Shown: piece by piece, positions 7,746 through 16,286 of the stretch
Position numbering within the stretch: the stretch's first letter is position 1
How the letters are laid out: the number at the start of each line of letters is the position of its first letter
NCBI RefSeq assembly: GCF_036226885.1
Contig: NZ_CP109027.1
Coordinates: forward strand, 496,001-560,000
Origin: Streptomyces sp. NBC_00663
Lineage (GTDB): Bacteria > Actinomycetota > Actinomycetes > Streptomycetales > Streptomycetaceae
DNA length: 64,000 bases
Direction of reading: 5' to 3'
Program-made: the position numbers and the translations under genes
Notes under the pieces: generated by a model
Seen by the model: the letters and a program-made list of their open reading frames with translations, nothing else
Database searches by the model: none
What the model was told of the DNA's origin: nothing

Positions 7746-8519
7746 TCATGCGAGGGGCTGCGCCTCGTAGGTGATGCGGATGACCCCGTCGGCATGTCGT
7801 TCGGTGCGCGCGCGGATGCCGAACACGTCGGCGAGGAGGTCCGGGGTGAGCACGTCGAGGACCGGTCCGGCCGCCGCCACCGTTCCCTCGCGCAGGACGA
7901 CCAGGTGGTCGCAGAGACGGGTGGCGAGGTCGAGGTCGTGCAGGACGGCGAGTGCGGTGACGCCGGTGGCACGGATCAGGTCCAGGAGTTCGAACCGGGC
8001 GCGGATGTCGAGGTGGTTGGTGAGTTCGTCCAGGACGAGGAGCCTGGGGCGCTGGGCCAACGCGCGGGCCAGCAGGACGCGTTGGCGTTCGCCGCCGGAG
8101 AGGGAGGCGTAGTCGCGGTGCGCGAAGGGGCGTACGCCACAGCGGTCGATGGCGTCGGTGACGGCCGCCCGGTCCTCGGTGCCGTCGCGGCCCAGCAGAC
8201 CGTGGTGCGGGGCGCGGCCCAGGGCGACGATCTCGGTGACGGTCAGGCCGGCGGTGGTGCCGCCCCCGTCCTGGAGGACGGCGGCCGTGCGGCGGGCCGC
8301 GGCGCGGGCGGACAGCGCCCATACGTCGTCGTCGCCGACCCGGACGACGCCGTCGTGCGGGCGGAGCGAGCGGTAGACGGCGCGCAGCAGGGTGGACTTG
8401 CCGCTGCCATTGGGGCCGACGAGCCCGACGATGTCGCCCTGTTGGGCCTTCAGGCTCACCTCGCGCAGGACCGGGACCCGGTCCAGGGTGATGTGGAGTT
8501 GGTCGACGGTGAGATTCAT
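7746..8519 (-). CDS. Iron/siderophore-type ABC transporter ATP-binding protein
   Basis: A 257-residue FecE/FhuC-like ATPase. It has Walker A GPNGSGKST (about 35-43), the ABC signature LSGGERQR (about 139-146), Walker B RLLVLDE followed by LTNHLD, and the switch His in AVLHDLDLA. It would energise uptake of ferric siderophore, haem or cobalamin through the neighbouring permease. The gene follows the permease on the same strand with only 4 bases between them, so the three genes form an operon in the order binding protein, permease, ATPase. Confidence 0.93.
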   Translation of the reverse strand: MNLTVDQLHITLDRVPVLREVSLKAQQGDIVGLVGPNGSGKSTLLRAVYRSLRPHDGVVRVGDDDVWALSARAAARRTAAVLQDGGGTTAGLTVTEIVALGRAPHHGLLGRDGTEDRAAVTDAIDRCGVRPFAHRDYASLSGGERQRVLLARALAQRPRLLVLDELTNHLDIRARFELLDLIRATGVTALAVLHDLDLATRLCDHLVVLREGTVAAAGPVLDVLTPDLLADVFGIRARTERHADGVIRITYEAQPLA

Positions 8520-8523
8520 GACG

Positions 8524-9663
8524 TCAGTCCATGCCCTTGTCGCGGCGCAGCAGCCACAGGAAGAAGGGGGCGCCGAGCAGCGCGGTGAGGATGCCCAGGG
8601 GCAGTTCGGCGGGGCGGGTGAGGGTGCGGGAGAGCAGGTCGACGAGGACCAGGTAGACGGCGCCCAGCAGCGCCGTGAGGGGCAGCAGCCGACGGTGGTC
8701 AGCGCCGGTCGTCAGCCGCACGAGGTGCGGGATCATCAGGCCGACGAAGCCGATGCCGCCCGCGACGGCGATGACGGTGCCGGTCAGCAGCGCGCTGAGG
8801 ACCAGCAGGACACCGCGCAGCCGGCTGACGTCGACGCCGAGCGCGGTGGCCGACTCGTCACCGGCCAGCAGCACGTTGAGCCGGCGGCCGAACAGCGACA
8901 GCAGCACGGTGGTCGCCACCACCACGCCGGTGACCGTGGGCAGTTGGTCCCACTGGGCGCCCGCCACGCTGCCCAGCATCCAGAACATGACGGCCCGCAG
9001 TTCGGTCGGGGTCGCTCGGAGCTGGACGAAGCTGGTCGCGGAGAGGAGGACGTAGCCGACGGCGACCCCGGCCAGCACCAGTCGGGTGGGCGCCAGTCTC
9101 CCCCGGCGCTGTCCGAGGGCGAAGACCAGCGCGCCCGCCACCATCGCGCCGGCGAAGGCCGCCGCCGACACCCCGAGCCCGGCGAACGCGGCGCCCCAGT
9201 CGAGGGTGATGACGAGGACCGCGCCGAGCGTGGCGCCGTAGGAGAAGCCGAGCACGGTGGGGTCGGCGAGGGGGTTGGACACCACGGTCTGCAAGACCGC
9301 TCCGGTGACGGCCAGGCCCGCGCCGACCAGGGCCGCCAGGACCACCCGCGGGGTGCGGAAGTTCCAGACGATCTGGTCGAGGGCGGGGTCGGACGGCGCC
9401 GCTCCCGCGCCGGTCAGGTGATGCAGGACGATCGACCACACGTCGCCGAGCGGGACGTTGACCGCGCCGACGCTGATCGCCACGATCATGGTGGCCGCCA
9501 GGGCGAGAGGCAGGACCGTGAACGCCAGCGGGACGGTCAGCCCGCTCAGAACGCGTCGGGGTGCAGGGTCGTGGCGATCTTCTCCACGGCCAGGTCGTTG
9601 CTGGGGCCGAGGTACATCGAGTCGGACAGCGTCACGTACGTGTTGTTCCTGGCGGCCGGCCAC
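8524..9663 (-). CDS. FecCD-type ABC transporter permease
   Basis: A permease of the BtuC/FecCD family with about nine or ten hydrophobic helices, starting near residue 41 of this frame. Typical motifs are VPLGDVW, RTPRVVLAALVGAGLAVTGA, QTVVSNPLADPTVLG and GGIGFVGLMIPHLVR. The start is uncertain. GTG at 9663 is the only ordinary upstream start codon in frame, but it lies 118 bases inside the binding-protein gene. A CTG at 9549 exactly at that gene's stop would give a 341-residue protein of the usual family length. Either way the two genes are translationally linked. Substrate is probably ferric siderophore or a related chelate. Confidence 0.87.
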   Translation of the reverse strand: MAGRQEQHVRDAVRLDVPRPQQRPGRGEDRHDPAPRRVLSGLTVPLAFTVLPLALAATMIVAISVGAVNVPLGDVWSIVLHHLTGAGAAPSDPALDQIVWNFRTPRVVLAALVGAGLAVTGAVLQTVVSNPLADPTVLGFSYGATLGAVLVITLDWGAAFAGLGVSAAAFAGAMVAGALVFALGQRRGRLAPTRLVLAGVAVGYVLLSATSFVQLRATPTELRAVMFWMLGSVAGAQWDQLPTVTGVVVATTVLLSLFGRRLNVLLAGDESATALGVDVSRLRGVLLVLSALLTGTVIAVAGGIGFVGLMIPHLVRLTTGADHRRLLPLTALLGAVYLVLVDLLSRTLTRPAELPLGILTALLGAPFFLWLLRRDKGMD

Positions 9664-10589
9664 TGGGGGAACTCCTTGAGCAGCTTCTCGGCGTAGGCCG
9701 CCGGGTTCGGGTCGTGGTAGGCGATGACGACGACGGCGTCGACGTCGGCGGCGGCGACCTTCTCCTTGCTCAGGTCGGCGAAGGTGGTCCTGGAGGCGTC
9801 CGCGAAGGCGTTGACGGCACCGGCTCTGGCGAGGATGTCGTTGACGATGCCGTTGGAGACGACCGAGCTGAACTCGTTGGCGCCCATGGTCATGTGGGAG
9901 AAGAGCACCATGACCTCGGGCCGCTTCTCCCCCTCGACCTTCTCGGCGACGGTCGCGATGTTCTTCTCGGAGGCGGCGATCAACTTCTCCGCCCTGTCAC
10001 CGACGTTGAAGATCTTCCCCATGTCGCGCAGCAGCCGATAGCTGTCGTCGAGAGTCATTTCGGAGGGTTCGTCGTCGCAACCCTGCGGGGAGACATAGCT
10101 GTTGGCGCCGATCTCGCTCAACTGCCCGCGGGTGGCGAAGCCGTTCTTCTGGTCGAAGCCGTACGAGGTGAGGGACAGGACGAGATCGGGGCGCAGACCG
10201 AACATGGCCTCGCGGGGGATGTCGTAGGCGTCGTTGAGCTTGATGTCACCGGTGGGCAGGGCCTTGACGGCGGCGGCGCGGCCGGGGACCTCGGACATGC
10301 CGTAGCTCTGCTGGTTGGCGACGATCCTGTCCTGGAGGCCGAGGGCGAGGAGCGTGGAGACCTCGGCGACGGAGGCGCCGTTCATGACGACGACCCGGCT
10401 GGGGGCCTTCTCGAAGGTCTCCTCGCGTCCGCAGTTGTCGAGCGTGACCGGGTAGCCGGCCTTCGAGGCCGCGGCCTCGCTGTCCTGACCGTCGGTCTCG
10501 TCGCCCTGTCCCGACGAGCCGCCGCATGCTGTCGTGAGCAGACAGAGGACTGCGGCCAGGGCGGTGGCGGCCGGCCGGTTGATCGGCAT
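9546..10589 (-). CDS. Iron-siderophore-type ABC substrate-binding lipoprotein
   Basis: A 347-residue lipoprotein. The signal ends in the lipobox LTTACGG (Cys22), followed by a Gly/Ser/Asp-rich linker. The body is a TroA/FepB-fold binding protein, with the opening TLDNCGREETFEKAPSRVVVM, then VSTLLALGLQDRIV, RPDLVLSLTSYGF and a closing GPSNDLAVEKIATTLHP. It captures a ferric chelate at the membrane surface and gives it to the permease encoded just downstream. In the upstream 200 bases I see no clear iron-box (TTAGGTTAGGCT-like) and no cobalamin riboswitch core, so regulation is unresolved. Confidence 0.92.
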   Translation of the reverse strand: MPINRPAATALAAVLCLLTTACGGSSGQGDETDGQDSEAAASKAGYPVTLDNCGREETFEKAPSRVVVMNGASVAEVSTLLALGLQDRIVANQQSYGMSEVPGRAAAVKALPTGDIKLNDAYDIPREAMFGLRPDLVLSLTSYGFDQKNGFATRGQLSEIGANSYVSPQGCDDEPSEMTLDDSYRLLRDMGKIFNVGDRAEKLIAASEKNIATVAEKVEGEKRPEVMVLFSHMTMGANEFSSVVSNGIVNDILARAGAVNAFADASRTTFADLSKEKVAAADVDAVVVIAYHDPNPAAYAEKLLKEFPQWPAARNNTYVTLSDSMYLGPSNDLAVEKIATTLHPDAF

Positions 10590-10802
10590 TCGGGCTCCTT
10601 GCGTACGGAGTGTTGTGGGAGGGTTCTGTTGCAGTAGTCGGGGCGAGGCGGCAGAGAGTTCCTGACACGTCCCGATACCTCATGGGCGACGGCCGCGCGG
10701 GCGACGTCACACTGCCTCCGCGGCGGCCAGGGCCGCAGGACGGCCTCCCCCGTTCGGACCTCCCCGGTCGCGTCGACGGACGACGGCGTCAACGCTGGGT
10801 AC

Positions 10803-11438
10803 ATGACAACATCGCCGGTCGGCAGCACGACGGTCGCCCTGACCAAGGGGGGCGCCTCGCTGGTGGACCTGCTCGTCGACGTTCCGGAGATGCGGATCGC
10901 CGTGACGGGCCCCCGGATGCTCATCGAGCATCTGGTCCTGGTCACCACCCTCTCCCCGTTCGACGGCTGCACCGCGCACCGCGTCCGGGAACTCGCCGAC
11001 AACCTGGAGGGGGTCATCCACTGCGGCCTGGTCGGCACGCAGCCGGCCGAGATCGGCGTCGCCTCGAACCGTTCCGGCGTACTGCTCCAGATCGGCCTCG
11101 GCCCCGCGAGCATGTACCAGAGCGAGCTCGCCCTGCGGACGAAGACCGGTGAGACGCTCCGCGCCCTGGTCAGCCGCCTCCTGTCCGACGACCCCGCGCG
11201 CCCGTTCTTCGCGGGCCTCTTCGGCGTGCCGGCCACCGGACACCTCGAACACCGGCATCCGCCCGGCGACCAACCCGCTCAGCCCGGTCAGCCCGGTCAG
11301 CCCGGTCACGACCACGATGGCCACGATGGCCACGATGACCACGGCGATCACGACGATCACGGCGACCACAACACCCCTGGCGGCCACGGCGATCACCACG
11401 ACCACCCGGGTGGAGGCAGCGGCCATGGACATCCGTAA
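10803..11438 (+). CDS. Putative tyrosinase copper-delivery partner with His-Asp-Gly tail
   Basis: A 211-residue protein with no signal peptide. Residues 1-146 form a compact domain (RIAVTGPRMLIEHLVLVT, VIHCGLVGTQPAEIGVASN) that I cannot assign to a family. Residues 147-210 are a low-complexity tail: a PGQPGQPGQ linker, then about 17 His mixed with Asp and Gly (HDHDGHDGHDDHGDHDDHGDH). The gene overlaps the start of the tyrosinase gene by 14 bases, so the two are made together. Classical Streptomyces tyrosinases need a small caddie protein (MelC1) encoded just upstream that inserts copper and helps secretion. This gene holds that position but does not look like MelC1. I infer a copper donor; the His tail is the direct evidence. 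Confidence 0.7.
   Translation: MTTSPVGSTTVALTKGGASLVDLLVDVPEMRIAVTGPRMLIEHLVLVTTLSPFDGCTAHRVRELADNLEGVIHCGLVGTQPAEIGVASNRSGVLLQIGLGPASMYQSELALRTKTGETLRALVSRLLSDDPARPFFAGLFGVPATGHLEHRHPPGDQPAQPGQPGQPGHDHDGHDGHDDHGDHDDHGDHNTPGGHGDHHDHPGGGSGHGHP
11281..11307. repeat. Three tandem 9-bp units encoding Pro-Gly-Gln linker
   Basis: Three exact copies of AGCCCGGTC lie in the gene of the His-tailed protein and encode the PGQ repeats. They are followed directly by CACGATGGC-type repeats encoding the His-Asp-Gly tail, so the tail probably grew by repeat slippage. Confidence 0.8.
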
Positions 11439-12495
11439 GAGTGCCGTCGCCCTCACCGCCCAGGAGCGTGACCGGTTCCTGGAAGCCCTCGTCCGCCTCA
11501 AGCACCGGCCCGCCCCGCAAGGCCCCCCGGGCGTCAGCGTCTACGACCAGTTCGTCGCCCTGCACTCCGCGGTCATGACGGTCCTGCCGCCGGGATCTCC
11601 CCCGGACCAGCCGGTCAACTACGCCCACTGGAACATCGGCTTCTGCGCCTGGCACCGCCAGTACGTCCGCGAGTTCGAGAAGGCGCTCCAGGCCGAGGTC
11701 CCCGGCGTCACCGTGCCGTACTGGGACTGGACGGATCACCCGAGCGCCGTCGGCAAGCTGTTCACCGGCGACTTCCTGGGCTCCCTCGTCCCGGGCACCC
11801 CGAAGCCGCTGTCCGACAGCGTGCTGCGCAACCCGGTCCCACCGGCCCAACGTCCGCCCTGGTGGCCGACGGACATCCCGGCGGTGACGGGCTTCCCGAT
11901 CCACCCCCTGCTGGAAGAGGGCTTCGGGACGCGGCTGGCCAGGGGACGGGGGGCGAAGACCTGGCCCCCAGCGAAGGCCCAGATCACCCAGCTCGAACGA
12001 CTTGTCCGGCAGCACCCCGGCGTCCACCCGTTCTGGTACTTCTGGGCGGGCATCGAAGAAGGCTTCATGGGGGTGGACGCGCACGGCGCCCAGGTGTTCA
12101 CGCCCACCCACAACACCGGACACAACTTCATCGGCGGCCACATGTCCGGTGGGTTCTCACCCAACGACCCCGTCTTCTGGCTCCACCACGCCAACGTCGA
12201 CCGTTTGTGGGCCAACTGGCAGGCCGGCCGCCTCGCCGCCGTCCCGGGCTCCCAGCCGAAGGACCACTACCCTCCGCCGGGGCAGCTCTCGCCGTTCACC
12301 GACGAGGCACAGCCACCCGGCCACGGCCGGGACGACATGATGTGGCCCTGGGTGGGAGCGACACCGGGGTACGACACCGCCCAGACGCCCCAACTGAAGG
12401 CGCTCCTGCCCGACTTCTCCGCCGCCGCGGCCGTGACCGTACTTCAGGTGCTGGACACGCGGACCATGGACGCCGAGGGCTACCACTACGCCTGA
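11425..12495 (+). CDS. Tyrosinase (type 3 dicopper oxidase)
   Basis: A 356-residue tyrosinase-family enzyme that oxidises phenols or catechols with O2. The CuA site is seen as His47, His68 and His77 (HWNIGFCAWHRQY), with the VPYWDWT strand after it. The CuB site is HNTGHNFIGGHMSGG (His229, His233) followed by NDPVFWLHHANVDRLW (His254/255). There is no signal peptide. It is longer than the secreted MelC2 melanin tyrosinase (about 275 residues) because of extra segments at about 120-200 and after 265, so it is a distinct subfamily; o-aminophenol oxidase or another pathway enzyme is possible. The ATG at 11425 has GGAGG just upstream and lies inside the end of the His-tailed gene. Confidence 0.93.
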   Translation: MDIRKSAVALTAQERDRFLEALVRLKHRPAPQGPPGVSVYDQFVALHSAVMTVLPPGSPPDQPVNYAHWNIGFCAWHRQYVREFEKALQAEVPGVTVPYWDWTDHPSAVGKLFTGDFLGSLVPGTPKPLSDSVLRNPVPPAQRPPWWPTDIPAVTGFPIHPLLEEGFGTRLARGRGAKTWPPAKAQITQLERLVRQHPGVHPFWYFWAGIEEGFMGVDAHGAQVFTPTHNTGHNFIGGHMSGGFSPNDPVFWLHHANVDRLWANWQAGRLAAVPGSQPKDHYPPPGQLSPFTDEAQPPGHGRDDMMWPWVGATPGYDTAQTPQLKALLPDFSAAAAVTVLQVLDTRTMDAEGYHYA

Positions 12496-12573
12496 CACCC
12501 CACCGGACTCGGCTCAGACACGGGTTCGGCGGGCCGTTGAACCGCGCGGCCCGCGTCGGGCACCATCCACTCC

Positions 12574-13137
12574 GTGGACGCCTACCTCGAGACCGAACGC
12601 CTGACGCTGCGCCGCTTCACCGCCGACGACGCGGACCTGCTGATCGAGCTGGACAGTGACGCCGCGGTGATGCGCTATCTGACCGGGGGTGCGCCGACCG
12701 CCCCCGAGACGGTTCGCGAACGCCATCTGCCGAGAATCCTCGCCGGCTACGAGGAATGGGGCGGTGATCTCGGGCTGTTCGCCGCGCACGAGAGGGACGG
12801 TGGCGCGTTCATCGGCTGGTTCTGTCTGCGCCCGGGACCGCGGGGCCCGCTGGACGAGGCCGAACTCGGCTACCGGCTGCGGCAGTCGGCCTGGGGCAGG
12901 GGCTATGCCACCGAAGGCTCACGGGCCTTGCTGGCCAAGGCGTTCACCGAGCTCGGTCTGCGCATGGTCTGGGCCGAGACGATGGCCGTGAACCGCGGTT
13001 CGCGCAATGTCATGGAGAAGCTCGGGATGACCTTCACAGACGCCATCCCCACCCCGTCCGGCATGGAGCCGGTCGAGGGCTCCGAGCACGGGGGCGTGCG
13101 GTACGAGATCACGAAGGAGCGGTGGGAGCGGCGGTAG
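12574..13137 (+). CDS. GNAT family N-acetyltransferase (RimJ/RimL-like)
   Basis: A 187-residue GNAT enzyme that transfers an acetyl group from acetyl-CoA to an amine, possibly a protein N-terminus. Typical elements are the opening [19 protein letters not shown], the strand [25 protein letters not shown] carrying the acetyl-CoA loop, and [14 protein letters not shown] near the end. The start is GTG at 12574. The gene overlaps the convergent dehydrogenase gene by 29 bases at their 3' ends. Confidence 0.92.
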   Translation: MDAYLETERLTLRRFTADDADLLIELDSDAAVMRYLTGGAPTAPETVRERHLPRILAGYEEWGGDLGLFAAHERDGGAFIGWFCLRPGPRGPLDEAELGYRLRQSAWGRGYATEGSRALLAKAFTELGLRMVWAETMAVNRGSRNVMEKLGMTFTDAIPTPSGMEPVEGSEHGGVRYEITKERWERR

Positions 13138-14020
13138 GCACGGGGGCGCCGTCGGTCCGGGCCTCGGTCGCACGCAGTACGGCCACCATGTCCTCGCCGC
13201 CGTGCCCCCGGGCCACGGTCTCGTCGAAGAGGGCGTGACAGACGTCGAGGAGCGGCGAGGCCAGCTTCGTCCTGCGGGCGGCCTCGGCGATCAGCCGGTT
13301 GTTCTTCAGCACGTCCGCGGCGCCCGCCTGGACTCCGAAGTCACGGTCCACCAGCTTGGCGCCCTTCACTCGGGAGACGGCGCTGGCCATCGGGCCGGCG
13401 TCCAGGACGTCCCGCAGCAGCCGCTGGTCGAGGCCGTGCCGGTCGGCGAAGTGGAACGCCTCGGTCAACCCGGTGACCAGGGTGATCAGGAAGAGGTTCA
13501 CCGAGAACTTCATCAGCAGGGCGCCCGGTACCGGCCCGCAGTCGAACGTCTCGCGGCACAGCGGCGCGAGCAGCGGCCGTACGGTCGCCACCGCGTCCTG
13601 CTCCCCCGCGAGCATCCCGACCAACTCCCCCTGTTCCGCCGGGACTCGGGAGCCGGAGACCGGGGCCTCGACATAGCGTCCGCCCGCGCACCGGACCGCC
13701 TCCGCCAGGTCCGCCGAGTACTCGGCGGAGGTGGTGCCCATGTGGACGAGGGTGCGGTCGGCGACGCGCGCGGCGAAGGCCGCGGTACCGCGGCCGAGGA
13801 CCTCGTCCATGGCGTCCTCGTCGGCCAGCATGAGGATCACGGTCCCCGCCCGCGCGAAGACCTCGGCGGCGGTGGCCGCGACGTCCGCTCCGGCGGCGCG
13901 CACGGGGTCGCACCGGCCCGGGGTGCGGTTCCAGACGACGAGGGGCGTCCCTGCGCGGGCGAGGTTGAGGGCCATGGGCTGCCCCATGACACCGAGGCCG
14001 ACGAAACCGACGTACACCAT
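13109..14020 (-). CDS. 3-hydroxyisobutyrate dehydrogenase-type NAD(P) oxidoreductase
   Basis: A 303-residue beta-hydroxyacid dehydrogenase. The N-terminal Rossmann fold shows [20 protein letters not shown] (GxGxxG at about 6-11) and WNRTPGRCD. The family substrate motif appears as [15 protein letters not shown], and the catalytic Lys lies in [11 protein letters not shown] (the usual GxxGxGxxxK helix is modified here). The ATG at 14020 is preferred because the Rossmann strand begins three residues later. It is divergent from a TetR regulator gene, with two operators in the 132-base gap, so it is the likely target of that regulator. The true substrate is unknown; imine reductases share this fold. 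Confidence 0.9.
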   Translation of the reverse strand: MVYVGFVGLGVMGQPMALNLARAGTPLVVWNRTPGRCDPVRAAGADVAATAAEVFARAGTVILMLADEDAMDEVLGRGTAAFAARVADRTLVHMGTTSAEYSADLAEAVRCAGGRYVEAPVSGSRVPAEQGELVGMLAGEQDAVATVRPLLAPLCRETFDCGPVPGALLMKFSVNLFLITLVTGLTEAFHFADRHGLDQRLLRDVLDAGPMASAVSRVKGAKLVDRDFGVQAGAADVLKNNRLIAEAARRTKLASPLLDVCHALFDETVARGHGGEDMVAVLRATEARTDGAPVPTAAPTAPS

Positions 14021-14068
14021 GCACCACCACCCGCGGTCGGCGACGGACTGCGTGTCGCACACCCTCGA

Positions 14069-14086
14069 CTATGACAGCGGTCATAG
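14069..14086. promoter_or_regulatory. Operator 1 for the divergent TetR regulator
   Basis: CTATGACAGCGGTCATAG: 7-bp perfect arms with a four-base spacer, between the dehydrogenase and TetR genes. It lies next to the second copy at 14098 (29-base offset). Confidence 0.8.
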
Positions 14087-14097
14087 TAGCCGACGCC

Positions 14098-14115
14098 CTA
14101 TGACCGTGGTCATAG
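14098..14115. promoter_or_regulatory. Operator 2 for the divergent TetR regulator
   Basis: CTATGACCGTGGTCATAG: the same arms as operator 1 with a different four-base spacer. Arm identity with free spacer shows selection on the arms, as for a dimeric TetR site. It sits about 38 bases before the tetR start, consistent with autoregulation. Confidence 0.8.
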
Positions 14116-14152
14116 GATGGCGGGCGGAAAGCTCGACTCAGGGAGGCCGAGG

Positions 14153-14755
14153 ATGGTGGCGAAACGAGGGCCGCGCGAGCGGATGGTCTTCAGCGCGGCC
14201 CAGCTCATCCGGCGCGACGGGGTCGCCGCCACCGGTATGCGTGAGGTCGCCGCCCACGCCGAGGCGCCGCGCGGGTCGCTCCAGCACTATTTTCCGGGCG
14301 GCAAGGAACAGCTCGTCAACGAGGCGGTCGGCTGGGCGGGCCGGTACGCGGGCAACCGTGTCGCCCGCTTCCTCGCCGCGCTGCCGGAGCCGACGCCCGG
14401 CGGACTGTTCGCCGAGATGGTCCGCCAGTGGACCGACGAGTACGCACGCGCCGGCTTCGCGGGCGGCTGCCCCGTGGCCGCGGCCACGGTGGACTGCGCC
14501 GAGTCCACCGCGTCCACCCGGGAGGCGTCCGCCGCCGCGTTCGCCACCTGGTCCCGGCCGGTGGCGCGGGCCCTCGCGGACATGGGCGTACCCGAGGAAC
14601 GGACCGGCGCGCTGGCCACGCTCATGATCAGCGCCCTGGAAGGGGCGATCCTCATGGCCCGGGCCGAACAGGACGTACGCGCCCTGACGACCGTGGCCCG
14701 CGAACTGGGCCCACTGCTCGACGCGGCGGTGGACGCGAACGCCGGACGCTCCTGA
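14153..14755 (+). CDS. TetR family transcriptional regulator
   Basis: A 200-residue regulator. The N-terminal helix-turn-helix is seen in [41 protein letters not shown] ([14 protein letters not shown] is the classic TetR end of the HTH). The C-terminal ligand domain has the TetR_C form with [13 protein letters not shown], typical of the LmrA/YxaF subgroup. The ATG at 14153 has GGGAGG six bases upstream; an ATG at 14117 would lie just beside the second operator and has no such site. The gene is divergent from a hydroxyacid dehydrogenase, and the paired operators suggest it represses both. Confidence 0.93.
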   Translation: MVAKRGPRERMVFSAAQLIRRDGVAATGMREVAAHAEAPRGSLQHYFPGGKEQLVNEAVGWAGRYAGNRVARFLAALPEPTPGGLFAEMVRQWTDEYARAGFAGGCPVAAATVDCAESTASTREASAAAFATWSRPVARALADMGVPEERTGALATLMISALEGAILMARAEQDVRALTTVARELGPLLDAAVDANAGRS

Positions 14756-14975
14756 CGGGGGTGGAGGCGGCGTCCTCGACAAGGGCGACCACCGCTTTCA
14801 CCAGGGAACAACAGCGCCGTTTCCTGAGGCCGCAGTTGATGTCGGTGGCGGGACGACGGCCAGGCCTCCTGGCCACGCCGGACCTCGCCCGCCCCGCCGC
14901 ACCACTCCGATCGGCTCGCCCGGCGCACACCGGCACCGCCCTCCGACCGGCACTCGGCCCGCCTCCGACCGGCGT

Positions 14976-16058
14976 TCAGTCCGCTCTCGGCGCCGCCGTG
15001 CTCGCACGGACCATCAGGCGGGTCGGCACGAGCGTCGTGCCGTGCGGCGTGGCGTCGTGGCGCATCTTGCGCAGCACCGCCTGTACACAGAGCCGGCCGA
15101 CCTCGGCGAAGTCCTGGTGGACGGTCGTCAGGGGCGGCTGGAAGGACGACGCCTCGGCGATGTCGTCGAAGCCGATGACGCTGACGTCCTCGGGGACGCG
15201 GCGGCCACATTCGTGGAGGGCGCGCAGCAGGCCGAGGGCCATCTGGTCGTTGGCCGTGAAGACCGCCGTGCACTCCTCGCGCGCGGCCAGCTCCAGGCCT
15301 GCCCGGTAGCCGGACTCCGCCGACCAGTCGCCCCGCACCAGCGGCGGCACCGGTCGGCCTGCCTCGGTGAGCGTGGCCTGCCAGGCGTCCGTACGGCGCT
15401 GGGCGGCGTAGGAGTCCTCGGGACCGGCGAGGTGCCAGACCGTCTCGTGGCCGAGGCCGAGGAGATGCTCGACGGCGGTGCGAGTGCCGCCCGCCTGGTC
15501 GGTGTCGACGACCGTATACCGCTCGCCCGCGTCGGAGTCGGCGACGACCACCTGGACGTGGGGCGGGATGTTGATGGTGGCCGCGTCCAGGAGGTGCACC
15601 TCCATGATGACGATCACCGCGTCGACGGCGAGTTCCTCAAGGCGGGAGAAGGCACCGCGCACCTCGTCCTGGGTGGGGACGGTGGCCTGGAGCAGGGTCA
15701 CCGCGTAGCCCTCGGCGGCCGCCGCGGTCGCGATCGCCTCCAGGGTGCGGACGTTGCCGGTGGTGGAGAGGGAGAAGGTGATCACGCCGAGGGTGCGGAA
15801 CTCGCCGCGTTTGAGGGCGCGGGCGGCGCTGTTGGGGCGGTAGCCCAGCTCGCGCATGGCGGCGAGGACCTGCTGTCGGGTCTCCTCGTTGACGCCCGCA
15901 TAGCCGTTCGACACGCGGGAGACGGTCTGCGAGGACACCCCGGCGAGCCGCGCCACGTCGGCCATCGAGACCGAGGGACGTGCCGGTCCGGCCGAGCGCC
16001 GTCCGCCGCTCACCGCCGGTGCGGGCACCCGCGGCGGCGAGCCGTGCGTCGCGTCCAT
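14976..16058 (-). CDS. LacI family regulator of the galactan locus
   Basis: A 360-residue LacI/GalR repressor. The HTH is seen in [22 protein letters not shown] (about 31-52), with the hinge [16 protein letters not shown]. The rest is the periplasmic-binding-like sugar domain ([48 protein letters not shown]). It probably binds a galactose-containing oligosaccharide that releases it from DNA. The ATG at 16058 has GGGGG six bases upstream; a TTG six bases earlier is also in frame. It is divergent from the sugar ABC transporter genes, and two LacI-type palindromes lie in the gap. Confidence 0.94.
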   Translation of the reverse strand: MDATHGSPPRVPAPAVSGGRRSAGPARPSVSMADVARLAGVSSQTVSRVSNGYAGVNEETRQQVLAAMRELGYRPNSAARALKRGEFRTLGVITFSLSTTGNVRTLEAIATAAAAEGYAVTLLQATVPTQDEVRGAFSRLEELAVDAVIVIMEVHLLDAATINIPPHVQVVVADSDAGERYTVVDTDQAGGTRTAVEHLLGLGHETVWHLAGPEDSYAAQRRTDAWQATLTEAGRPVPPLVRGDWSAESGYRAGLELAAREECTAVFTANDQMALGLLRALHECGRRVPEDVSVIGFDDIAEASSFQPPLTTVHQDFAEVGRLCVQAVLRKMRHDATPHGTTLVPTRLMVRASTAAPRAD

Positions 16059-16156
16059 TTTCAACCCCCTGCCTCTCCTTGCATCGCTTTGATCACGATC
16101 CTCCAGGGGGACCCTTGACCTCTGTCAGCGGAGGAGTGTAGACATGCCGCCATCGG

Positions 16157-16172
16157 ATGTTTACGTAAACAT
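16157..16172. promoter_or_regulatory. LacI-type operator 1
   Basis: ATGTTTACGTAAACAT is a perfect 16-bp palindrome with the central CG typical of LacI-family sites. It lies between the LacI gene and the transporter operon. Confidence 0.85.
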
Positions 16173-16202
16173 AACAGCTCAGGTCAGTTTTTCCGCTGCT
16201 CG

Positions 16203-16218
16203 ATGTTTGCGTAAACAT
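16203..16218. promoter_or_regulatory. LacI-type operator 2
   Basis: ATGTTTGCGTAAACAT differs from operator 1 at one base. The centre-to-centre distance is 46 bases, close to four and a half helical turns. It is 69 bases before the first permease start, so binding would block that promoter. Confidence 0.85.
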
Positions 16219-16286
16219 CACGGCCGCTCCACACGGGAAACCGCTGGGGAGCGCGGGTTCCATGAGTGAACGAGCGAGGAACGATC

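Noticed and set aside
10590..10802. Cobalamin riboswitch or iron box in front of the binding-lipoprotein gene
   Set aside because: I looked for the B12-box core and for TTAGGTTAGGCT-type dyads on the coding strand and found neither.
14756..14975. Short gene between the convergent TetR and LacI genes
   Set aside because: Frames here are short, proline/arginine-rich and lack ribosome sites; only imperfect direct repeats (CTCCGACCGGC) are seen.
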